Below, in pieces: positions 1-12,000 of a stretch of DNA of 64,000 bases. Within the stretch, counting starts at the first letter, position 1. The number at the start of each line of letters is the position of its first letter. Source of the stretch: Chrysoperla carnea. Taxonomy: Eukaryota; Arthropoda; Insecta; Neuroptera; Chrysopidae. Made by a program: the position numbers and the translations under genes. Where the stretch lies: contig NC_058337.1 in assembly GCF_905475395.1 (NCBI RefSeq), forward strand, positions 114,074,368-114,138,367. The letters are read 5' to 3'. Under the pieces are notes generated by a model. It was not told the origin of the DNA, searched no databases, and was given only the letters and a program-made list of their open reading frames with translations.

Positions 1-237
1 GAAAAAACTTTGGTGTCTATTTTCTCCAAAACTATAAAAAAAGTGTTGATTTTTTTTCAGGTTTACTCAACTAGTTGTTTTGAGAGACATTAAAAAATTC
101 CAGAAAACATGCAAAAATTTCGAAATTTTTTGGATCTAGTTTTGGAAGAAGATGCAGACTACCAATTGGAAAACTTTTTATGATGAACAATGAAAATGAG
201 GGACATTAGTAGACAAGAAAAAACAAATTTAACTTAC

Positions 238-3200
238 CATGACAAGAAATACTTTAACAATACCCGCACTATCCATAGCCGTTAAACGTATACTTTTAGG
301 ACTCGCCAACTCTACAGACATTCCTGCCCAAATCTAAGCAAAAGAAAAAAATTATTATTTTGATATACTCATAATCAATAAAAATAATTTGAAAAAATTA
401 CCTTAGTATTCATAACAACACGTAAGCTACCAGTTGAACGAACAACTAAACGTGATGATTGTACATCATTCGATGATGAAGCCGTTGACGAATCTCCAGC
501 TGAACAAGACGTTGAAGAAGGTAAAATAATATCATTTAAACGTAAATTACCACGTCCGCGTTCTTGCCAATTTCTAGTGGTTTGATCGAATGCAAATAAT
601 TTACATGATATTTGCATAATATTCTCTTCATTTTCTTCACCAGTGATGACCGTCACTTCCTCGTATTTACGTTTTTGTGCTCGACTCTCTTCATATTCAC
701 GTGCGGCTTCACTTAAACTTTTTGCTTCACCATTGTTATCGGCACTACTTTTGTCATTATTTACAACTGCTGCAGTACTGAATAATGCTTCTGCTGACGA
801 TGATGACGAAGTACCTGAAAAATAAAATAAATTTTTCAAATTATAATTTGATTTAAAAAGTTTTAATTGATTTGATTCGATTTAATTAAAATAATAAACC
901 AAAAACTAACCATTTGAACAGCTTGATGAAGGTACTGGCATAGAACTTTCAATGCCATTATTTTTACCATCAACATTTTCTCCAATAACACGTTCATGTA
1001 AATTTTGTCCAAAAACAAATGAACCCGATGAATTTACCGTAAAATTTGTTGCAGAATTTGATGTACTATTATTTTGTGTTGAATTCGCACCAGTTAATGG
1101 AACAAATTTTGGTGCATCTTCTTTTTTATTAGACGTTGCATCTGATGAACTTTCTGCTGGACCTTTTGAATTTTCTTGTTCTTTAGCATTAGTACTTTTA
1201 TTTGTTAAATTTTCATCACTTATCGCTACTTTTAAAAATGGATTTAATTGTGGTGGACTTAATACAAATGGTTTTTTATTACTATTATTTGATGCTTCAG
1301 ATGTTGATGTTTCATCGTTTACCGTTGATAATTTTGATGGTCGTAATATTGTTTTTGATGAGTTATCTGTAAAAAAAATTTTTGCTTACCAAATTTTCAT
1401 TTATATTTTTGGATATCCAATGTTGAACTTAAAAATACTAGTTTAGGGTGACCACAAAAATCAACTTTCAAAATTCATAAAAGTTTAAGTCTCAGTGGAG
1501 TTTAACGTCATTAGATGGTATTAAACTGTACGTTAAATGGACAAATGATTCGAGAAATCATTTGTCATAAGGAATTGTTCATTTTTTGGCTCAAAATTTT
1601 ATTAGTATTTTCAATTTTCTTCAGAGGGACGTTCCTTTGAAAAAATTACCAACAACTCTTTTGTTTTTGTATATTGTAGAAAATAAATTTTACTATAAAG
1701 TTACAATGAGTACAGTAAAACCTCATTCATGCGATACTCACAATCCTTTTTTATCTCTTTCGTTTTATCCGAGGTACTTCCTCTTCACATTAGCTTGGAT
1801 AAAGAAGGTTTTATTGTACAATAATTTACGTAACCTAAGAATAGGGTATTATCGTTAGTCAAAAATAAATCACAAAATTTGAAAAAAGTTAAAATTTATG
1901 TAAAAATTAACTTAAATATTCTGATTTCGAGACATAAAAGCACTTTTTTCTTTTAAAATATTAAAATTAAAAATCGTGATTTTTAAACTGTATATCACGT
2001 GATCTAAAACGCGGGTAAGCCCTGCTGTGATGTCATAGCGGTATGAGTCATAGACCATCAGCTAGTTCAGTGTAGACAGTTAGGTATAATATATACATAG
2101 ATAAGTATTTATATTTATATTATAATCAGATGTCTATGAATTTATCAGTCAAAATTATGTGTGTTATTTCGTATAGTGATACCTATATTACGTCATCAAA
2201 TTGGATGGCCGCGTTTTTGACAGTTTAAAAAAGGTTTAAAATTTAATTTAAGTTTTTGGCAAGAAAGCGTGTGTATTTTTCGGAAATAAATTTTTGGTGC
2301 CTTTTTATTAACAAAATCAACATTTTGAAGTACTTTTTCAAAAATAGTGGAATACCCTATTATTGATTCAAGCTACAAGAATCATACCCACCACAACAAT
2401 TTGATTTTTCTTTTTTAGAATAATAATTTTCATAAATTTAAAAACCGCTCAAAAAAATTAAAAAATAATTTTAAATTTGTAAAAATTTCCCAAGTTGGCA
2501 ACACTGTCTGATCCGTGTTATAACAAGAGATTAACCACCTTTGGTAATTGCTTTATACATTGTGTTAACTTTTCTCAAGGCCAGTGTCCCATATTTGTCG
2601 AATAGTTTATGTTTAGAAAACCTCATGTTGGAAATTAGATTATGGGCTCCCCAGATCATGCGTCAATTGGTTAGTCAAAACTTTAGGGCCATGTTAGAGA
2701 AAACTTCAGCATATGCGCCAGGTACTTAATGTTCGGGAAACCTCAGTCCTCAATCTCATTTCCCTTAGCTATCTCGTCTTGTAAGTTATATTACAAATGT
2801 ACACAATTTATATTTCCTTAATTTTAAGAATTTAAATTGTTTTAAAGATTCTAATACTTACTACTCAAATTTAACTTAGGGCTACTTAAAATACTAGGCT
2901 TTATTGCAAATGGATTTCCAATACCAAATTTTGGTCTAGCCAATACTGGAACTTTTGATGTTTGTTGATTATTTATTGTACAGTGTGTTCCACTATTGTT
3001 GCTACTACTGCTGCTATCATCATTACTCTTGTTTTCATTACTATCATTTTCCTCTACAAAAAAAGAAAATTTTGGCGGTAAATTTTATAAATGAATTATG
3101 AAAAATCATTCTTAAAAATAGGGTTAGAAATTTTGAATGAAAAACAACACTTTTTATGATAAAATATTAAAACTTAAAAATTTAACTTGCAAATCGGAAA

Positions 3201-3581
3201 AACCAAGCATCACTATTTACAAATTGAAGCCATCAAAAATTTTAATACTATACGTCAAAAATGATTAAAATTTACCTGTGGCTGAATTGGCAGAGTTTTC
3301 ATCTGGAGGTGCTTCTACTTTCATAACAATCGGTGATTTGACTTCTTCCAAATGTTCTGAAATTGAATTCATTTTTTCACATTTGAATTTACAAGATTGA
3401 TTTTTTCCTTATGACAAATTGAACTTCAGCAAAATTTTGTTTGCGTTTTAATTAAATAAAATGGAACCAAATATTAAATAATGCTTAAATTTTAGAATTT
3501 TATTAATAATTGAGTGTGTAAACTACCTTAGAAACATTTTTGAAAATAAAACTTGACTTAAAACATACCTTTGTCTGCCAT
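238..3581 (-). CDS. RanBP3: Ran-binding protein 3 (RanBP3), 3' end outside window
   Basis: RanBP3 is a nuclear Ran-binding cofactor of CRM1/exportin-1 in protein export. I join six coding exons: 3581-3569, 3356-3276, 3053-2862, 1366-911, 814-402 and 333-238, totalling 417 codons with every junction in phase. The first exon encodes only MADK. The N-terminal two thirds is low-complexity and Ser/Asn-rich, with an FVFGQNL motif typical of the family around the third to fourth exons. The Ran-binding domain starts near residue 296 with KRKYEEV, followed by GEENEEN, a QERGRGNLRLND motif, VMNTK, then IWAGM and SIRLTAMDSAG, and is cut near its end at VKVFLVM. A donor follows at 237-236, and no matching next exon is visible in 1-237, so the acidic C-terminus lies to the left. 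The start gives a short exon but matches splice phase; an in-frame ATG at 3372 lies upstream of the exon 2 acceptor and was not chosen. A Ser-rich insertion sits inside the Ran-binding domain, between LRLNDI and SSRLVVRS. Confidence 0.9.
1747..2361 (+). repeat. Interspersed repeat A, copy 1 (with 93-bp shared flank)
   Basis: Bases 1840-2361 begin with AATAGGGTATT and end with its reverse complement AATACCCTATT, so the element has 11-bp terminal inverted repeats. It lies in a RanBP3 intron. It closely matches 9646-10166 and, more weakly, 60435-60829. The 93 bases before it (1747-1839) are also shared with 9553-9645 but not with the third copy. It shows no protein-coding capacity that I recognise, so it is probably a non-autonomous DNA element. 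I could not identify a clear target duplication. Confidence 0.75.
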
Positions 3582-5154
3582 GGTATTCACTCACAACTGC
3601 ATTTGATTGAGTTTGAGTTTTGCACTGCATTATCAAACGTTCAAATTCAAGTATCGACTTACGTCTTCATCTTCATTATTTTAGTGATTTTTAAAATTTT
3701 CCAAACTAATTTTCACTCAAGAATTCGATTTTATAATTCTATTTTCATTTCAATTCACTATTTATTTAAAGAAAAAACACATAATTCAATTTTTATAAAA
3801 TTTAAAAATGTGTGTACAGGGTGTACCAGGTACATTTATCTACTTACAAAATGGCGATTCGATTTTGCAAATTTTAAAATGTTATTTGAAAATTTTTTGT
3901 TGTAAAATTATAAATTTTTTGAATAAATATTAATTTTTAATTGATAAATTTTCCATGATATAAAATTTACAAACAAAATTTTTAAATGTGTTTGGTCCAT
4001 GATTAGTAAATATTCTTCACTTTAATTTTTAATTATTTTGAGAGTTGAATGAGAGTGGAAAACCACGGGAATCACATTTAAATCATAATTTAATGTACAC
4101 TTCTTTCATTAAATTACTAAACAAGAAATTAATTACGAATTTGTTAAATTTTCCGCAGAGAATATTTTGCGTTACTTCCGTATGCATAATTAGTATTTGA
4201 TTGTTTCTTCAAACAATTAAAAAAAGTCGCGAGTTCTGTAATTATCGAGATTAAAATTCGAACTTTGTATTGGATTAAATTGAATTTCGTCAGAGTCATG
4301 CCACCGGCTAAAATTTATTTTGAATTTACGAGATATGGTTTTTTGTTTTGGCTACCCAGCGTTTTTAATTTGCGACCCAAATACTGAGCTGATCTATACT
4401 GATTTAAATATAAAATGGCGAAGAGAGTAAACATATAGGTAAGAACATGTAATTAAATGGCATAAAAAAGGAATTTCTATCAAGATTTTTGTTTGTTTAT
4501 GCCATGGAGATAGATGTTTATACGTTCTTCAACCGCCATTACAGTGTCACCTATAATTTCTTGGAATTGCGAATAAGAACTTACATCTTCGATAAATAAT
4601 CCCTTTTGTTCAAAACAACATTAATACACACCATAAGTTTTGCCCTCACCAACTCTGGTGACAATTTGACGCCACTCAAAAGAACACGGTTAAATTTTAA
4701 CATTTCATTGGAATTTTATTGCATGGTTGGTAGGTAGATAAAGTTCGTGCACATTATTTTTGTATCGGAAAATTTTGAACGGCGGGCGAGTCGTTAAAAT
4801 TTCTTAATCTGTCTTGTGTTTTATCTGACGTTGTCAAGCACAAAAAATAGAAGAAAGTGTTCCCGAATAGCCAGATTCCACTCTTTTTGGAAAATTGGGC
4901 CAAACATACAATGTTTGTGTAGAGCTATTTCTAAAGTTTTGTTTTTTCTTACACATCCGGTATATCTAGTTCAGCTTGAAAAGTACCTACTTAAATCCAT
5001 TTTTTTGAAACATTATGGAAGTGTGCAAATTACTTCAACAATTGTGTAATAGATGGCCTGGATGTTGATATCTAATGATGGCGATGTTATTGTTTTGAGA
5101 GAATGACAGTTCGTCTAATCAAAATTTAATATTTATTAAATTTTAATAAAAAAA
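3582..5154. other. RanBP3-INPP5F intergenic region, likely divergent promoter
   Basis: The two start codons face away from each other and are 1573 bp apart, so both 5' UTRs and both core promoters must lie here unless an unseen 5' UTR exon intervenes. The stretch 4140-5100 is less AT-rich than the flanks. It includes a GGGTGTACC motif near 3820 of the type found at ends of small insect transposons. I see no coding sequence; the short open frames here have no recognisable content. No specific promoter element could be assigned. Confidence 0.5.
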
Positions 5155-8100
5155 ATGGAATTATTTCGTACAGATAATTATTACATATTTATTAGTGGTG
5201 AATATAGTTTATGGTTTGATCGACTTACAGGCGAATTAACACCAAAAACAGGTAAATTTTCTTAATTATATTGAAAAATATTTGTCAAAAAATTATTAAA
5301 CTGTTGTCAATTACAATGTAAAACATCAGGATCGTATCAAAAAAAATTTTTAGTATATGAATTCACCTTAAACGTTGATATATTGTTAAACCCATTGTTG
5401 CTACGACCCTGATAAATGTAATCAATACATATTGGCCTATTTATTTTGTTTACACCCCCTTAAATAAATTATTTTGTTACTGTAAATAAAAAAAATATAC
5501 AAAAGAAATCAATTGATTATTTGTTCCAAGGCTATGCCTTAACTAATATGCGAATCTGGATAACGAGTATCTTAAAAAATGCTATAAGTTCTATATCGAT
5601 CTAGCTACATTTGTGGTTCTTTTATCACTTCCCTGCGGTTTTTTTTTATCACAAATAGTTTGTCTTTGTAACTAAGGTGGAAACGTTTCAGATAAAAGCT
5701 GCTTGTTTTTGTGATACAAATAGTTTTTGCATTTACAAAACTTTGCTATCTTTTTCTATTTAAGAATTAGAAAATAAATATAAGTTATTTCTTTTGAATC
5801 TAGCCAATTCTTAATATTCGGCGTTTCTCTCTAAGAAACAAGTCCGATTCTTGGCTAAGAAATCCATGAGCAAAGGTAAATTCGAAATAGAAATTTATTT
5901 AATCTTAAAAGAAGATAAAGTAAACTTGAACCATAACGATCAATTCAAACATTATTCTAAAATGCCTAAAAGTTAAGGTTGATCGATTAGTTCAGTTTTA
6001 ATTGGCGAAAAAACATTGCTTATTCAACTATGCAAAAGTTAGTATACCGTATGCTGTTTTTTCAAGTTGTATGTTAAATGTTTACGGGTTTAAAATCGTA
6101 TCAGTTTAGCCCGAAATAGAATCCAATTGGTTCATTTTTCGCAAACACTGACAAAACCTAACATAATTTTTTTTGTTTAACTATGTCACGATGATCGATG
6201 TGCAAATAGTACCTATGAAGGATTCGAATGTTCAAGATTGACTCTAGCGCAAATTGAATCAATTGATAGACTTTCCCTTGAACATTTGCTTTCCATTACA
6301 ATTAATTATATAAAAAAAAATTCTTTGACAGGATGGGATTTAGTCTCAGCCGAAGATCCAACATGTCTAGGAGTATGTCATGGAATTGTGGGTAAAATCG
6401 AATCCCCAAATGTATTCGATACACGTTTAATTATAATTAAAGAATGTTCTCCAGTGGGTCATCTACATGGCAATCACGTTGTATACAAGATCAAATCCAT
6501 TGCATTTCTACAATTAGGCAACGAAAACATTGATCTACATTTACAAAAATGTCATAAACACAAAACAGATGGAAACACTATTCAATCATTCTCAGCATCA
6601 ACACAATCTGTACGAACATCGAATCAACCCACAAGTTTATTTGAATTACCAAAAAATAGTACAGCGTTTACGAAAACATGGGGTGCGCTGAAGTCAGCTG
6701 GGAATACAGTGAAAAATACAACTCAGCAAGCTGCAGCGATTGCCACGTCCCAAGTGAAACAAACTGTTAAGCGAAAAGATAATGTGAAAGATCGGGCTCG
6801 ATTTGAAAAACGAATTATCGATGAGTTACATAAAATTTTCACAGATACGGATTCTTTTTACTTTTCCCGTACGGGTGATATTACAAATTCGTTGGAGCGT
6901 CAATGCCAATTACAAAAAGAGGATAAAATTGATCCAAAGGCATTGTGGAAAACTGTGGATGATCGATTTTTTTGGAACAAACATATGTTACATGATTTAA
7001 TATCATTTAATGTAAGTATTTTCTTTTTATGTAAGAATTAGCCGATTCTTGCGATTTTAAACGCAAATCCCAAAAAAAAATCAGGCAGATAATATTTTCC
7101 TTCTGACTTTTACATTCCTCTTTCATTTATTAGATCAAAAGAGTCAAAATCGTGTTCTTGTAATTTTCACTGTAGTCAAAGACGATACTTTAAAGTTAAT
7201 TATTAGTATTATCTGTCAGGCTCATCGAAATCTCCACAGATTAATATATTTATAAAAGCTCTTTTTATCTTACAGAATTCGTTAGCCGATCCATGGATTT
7301 TACCAATAATCCAAGGTTTTGTACAAATTGAACATTGTAAAGTTGAAGTAGGATTTGATAATTTAGGCAATGAAATTTATGAACCTCGTTATGAGACATT
7401 TACATTAAGTTTAATATCACGTCGAAGTCGATATCGTGCTGGTACGCGATACAAACGACGTGGCGTCGATGATGATGGTTATTGTGCAAATTACGTAGAA
7501 ACTGAACAAATGGTATCGTATCACCATCATCAAGTATCATTTGTACAAGTACGTGGTTCGGTGCCAATATATTGGTCACAGCCTGGTTATAAATACCGGC
7601 CACCACCACGATTGGATCGAAGTAAGTATTTAAACGGGTTTCTTTATTTATAATTTCATAATTTTATAATAATTTGTGACATGTTTCGATTTTTTTTAAA
7701 CCATCTTCAAACCGGTTTAAATTTAGACAGTTTAAAATGGTTTAAAACATCGAAACATATCATACATTATTGTAAAATTATAATTTTAACTTTACATATA
7801 TAGAACTTCGTCAATTAATACATATATAGAACTTCGTCAATAATTTCATTCTGGCGAGTCTACTAAACTTTCTCCCTACGAATTTTTTCGAAAGTGCTGC
7901 GTTTTCATATGAGCACGATAACGGCATATTTAGGCTATCGGTCTGAAAAAACGCAGCAGGATACTTGTCGAACACTATGACCACTTGGTAACATTAATAA
8001 ATTATTAAAAAATTCAGCAAATTCGGCATGCTCGAGGTGATAGACAAGGTTATCGGTGCAGTATTTTTGTGGGACAAAAAATTTTCTTGTATAATAATTA

Positions 8101-8985
8101 TTAATGTTATCAAGTGGTCATACTGTGCGACGAATTCCCTGGCGCGTTTTGTCAGATCGATAGCTTAAACATGCCAATATCGTGCTCATGTGAAAACGCA
8201 GCACTTTCGAAGAACGTCATAGAGAGAAAGTTTGGTAGACTCGCCAAAACAAAGCCACTCACGAAGTTTAAAGTATGTATTAATCATTTAACAAAGCACT
8301 GTTTCTGTTCCACGGTCTAATAAAAAGTGTGAAATTACAGTTGTGTAATCAATATCTAATAACATCACTGAGATCGCTAGTTTTTAAAAATTGCTTAATA
8401 CGCTTATTTTTTGTCCGATAGGTGAAGAAGAAACACAAATCGCATTTGATAAACATTTCAATAATGAATTACAAATGTATGGACCGATATGTATTGTAAA
8501 TTTAGTCGAACAAAGTGGTAAAGAAAAAGTGATATTTGATGCATATTCAAATCATGTTTTTAAATATAACCATAAAGATGTTACTTACGTCACATTTGAT
8601 TTTCATGAATATTGGTAAGTTTTTATTGACCACACTGTTTGAACTTTTTTTTAAAATTTAATAATTTTTTATTTCAGCCGTGGTATGCATTTTGAAAATG
8701 TTTCAATTTTAATAAATGCAATTGCAGATGTTATACGTGATATGAATTATTGTTGGAAGGATAAAGAGGGACAAATTTGTTCACAAACTGGGGTGTTTCG
8801 AATTAATTGTATGGACTGTTTGGATCGAACGAATGTTGTACAGGTAAAATTTAAGCTGTAATTGTAATTTTAAGTTGATATCTTAGATTTGGGTCTTAGA
8901 TTTGAAAGAAATCATTTTAGATCTTAGATTTGAAAGAAATCATCGTCAGTAGCTAAACCATTTCATTTCCCGATGTTATTTTTCT

Positions 8986-9025
<40 letters not shown>

Positions 9026-12000
9026 CTTTCTTTGTATATAAAAAAAAAAGAGAAATATCTAATAAATTTCTTTTTGTTACAGACCGCATTAGGTAAAGCT
9101 GTAATGGAAATACAATTTACAAAGTTAGGTTTAATTCCACCCGAAGGAATAATGCCAGCATCTATACGTAATACTTTTCAATTGTTATGGGCCAATAATG
9201 GTGATATTATTAGTAAACAGTATGCTGGTACAAATGCGCTTAAAGGTGATTACACGCGTACTGGTGAACGTAAATTTACTGGTATCATGAAAGATGGTGT
9301 AAATTCAGCAAATCGGTAAGTTATTTTAATTATCCAAAAAAGAGTATTGCAATCATTTCGCCATGAAAATCGATACGCAGTAACGACGTTAAAATGAATT
9401 CTTATGGTTATATTTTACTCTGATGTATTCAATTTAATTATACATAAGAAATTATGGTATAGCAGTATTGAGACGAGAAATAGTTTAGTCAAATCAGCAA
9501 TCATTTTTTAATTTTTTTAAGAACTAATGATACAAAAAAAATTATTAATAAATTTTTTATCTCTTTCGTTTTATCCGAGGTACTTCCTCTTCACATTTGC
9601 TTGGATAAAGAAGGTTTTATTGTACAATAATTTACGTAACCTGAGAATAGGGTATTATCGTTAGTCAAAAATAAATCATAAAATTTGAAAAAAGTTAAAA
9701 TTTATGTAAAAATATACTTAAATATTCTGATTTCGAGTCATAAAAGCAGATTTTTCTTTTAAAATATTAAAATTAAAATTCGTAATTTTTAAACTGTATA
9801 TCACGTGACCTAAAACGCGGGCAAGCCCTGCTGTGATGTCATAGCAGTATGAGTCATAGACCATCAGTTAGTTTAGTGCAGACAGTTAGGTATAATATAT
9901 ACATAGATAAGTATTTATATTTATATTATAATCAGATGTCTATGAATATATCAGTCAAAATTATGTGTGTTATTTCGTATAGTGATACCCATATTACGTC
10001 ATCAAATTGGATGGCCGCGTTTTTGACAGTTTAAAAAAAGTTAAAATTTAATTTATGTTTTTGGCAAGAAAGCGTGTGTATTTTTCCGAAATAAATTTTT
10101 TGTGGCTTTTTATTAACAAAATCAACATTTTGAAATACTTTTTCAAAAATAGTGGAATACCCTATTGCGTGTGCGCTGAGACGAATAATTATGTATCGTT
10201 ACAAGTCCATGTAATTTTCAATAATTTAAAGGTAAAGTAGGGGAACTATAAATAAATTTAAGAAAAATAATGATTAACTATGACCCTTGATACTGCTATA
10301 CTACTTTAACCTATTACAAATTGAGTGCTGCAACTATATATTGGCATTTTACAAATTGTTTCCGAAGATAGAAGCTACGAGGCAAAAACCACGCATATCG
10401 ATATTTTTTTAGCGAAATGATTGCGATAGCAAGATTTTTAAAATTATATGTTTTTAAGATATTATCTCGTACATTTTATGGATATGTATCGACAATGTTG
10501 TCTAGATTTGATGCTTGGTACACCAATCAATTTAAATGATATATTAACACAAACCACCATGTTTAATAATATACGAACAGTTGGTAATATTGCTAATGAA
10601 TTAATACCATTAAATGCTCCATCATATATACCAGAATTAGCTTTCGGTGTTGAAATACAATTAGCTAATGCCATGTATTATATGGCAAGGTTAGTTAATA
10701 ATATTTTCCATAAAAATTAAAAATTATTCATCTCTTATTTGATTGGAAGTTATCATATTTCATTATTTTTTCTTTATTTAATATTGTTATTTTCATTTAA
10801 ATAAAAAGCTTGTTTTTTTTTCTAATTCGAATTTTTATTTTCTTTTTAAATTGAGTACTAACAAGGTATGTCATGTGATTCTGAAACTTGCGAGTATTTT
10901 CGCTATTATTATTAAGTATCAGTAATATCACCAAAGATTATTAATTATTAAGCGCTCTTCAAATTACCGAAGATATCGAGATGTGTTTTTAATAGAATAC
11001 TTTAGTTCTTAAAAAATCCACAGGCAGTTTCATTATTATTTATCCTTAAAATTGACATTTCGATACTAAAAATTGATATTTTATCTGTTCGGCTGGACTA
11101 CACAGTATTGGACATCACCGCTGTTTCCTATCGGAATAATATTATCTTAGCAAGTCACTCAGATATATATAAAATAAAAATTTTATTCACCATTACGCTC
11201 AACCATTATACCATGTGCACCTGCATGATATATTGGATGGGGAAGAGTTAGCTCCCATAAATGATACATTTGCAGCATGTTGGTTAGTGATTTTATGTAA
11301 TAGTTGTTTAATATTTTTATAAGATTGTAAGCTGTATTTAATGAAAATATGATCACAATATAGGAGGGAAAATACTTTTAGGCAGAATGGAATTAACTTA
11401 AATTTAAAGTTGCTTGCTTTTGAGAAAAACGGGCCAGTTGTTGTTTCCTTTGCTTAAGTAACGGGGCCTGTGTAAAAACTATTCAAATTTCCATATTTAT
11501 GATTCGCTTTTTTCATGTTTTCACTTATAGTTTGCTTTCACTTAAAGTACATAATAATAATTATAATAATACATAAGAGTACCGCAAATGGGTCCCAACC
11601 AACTAAACCAAGATTTCCACTGTGCCCTCCATGAGAACAATCTATCACCCGAAGAGGCGAGACGTCTCACGTAAGAAGCCCACATCTTCTCTGTCGGAAT
11701 TTCTTCTAGAATTGATGGATTCGAGGCCACTTACCCAAATAAACTAAACCTAACTCCCTGCAGGTTTTTGCAGGTGCAAATAACATGTATGGAGGTTTCA
11801 TCGTCCTCCATACAGGCCGTACAACTGCGATCATCAGAGATTCCCATGTTATGAAGGTGGTAGTTCAATTGACAGTGTCCTAATAAATTTCGATTTTTGC
11901 CCCAATTCCTAGATCAGTTTTTTGTATTTTTAAAATACGTATTTTCGACTACCAAGTAGTCATCATCAGTAAGAATTAGCTAGTGAATGTTACTCTTTGC

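Noticed and set aside
3357..3372. ATG at 3372 as RanBP3 start
   Set aside because: A good acceptor (TTTCAG) at 3357 and a phase-matching MADK exon at 3581-3569 give a better 5' end.
7852..8320. Open frame 8114-8320 as a possible INPP5F exon
   Set aside because: It spans the right arm of a foldback element, and exons 3 and 4 join in phase without it.
9849..10240. Two short open frames in repeat A
   Set aside because: They lie wholly within the repeat, and the diverged third copy does not keep them.
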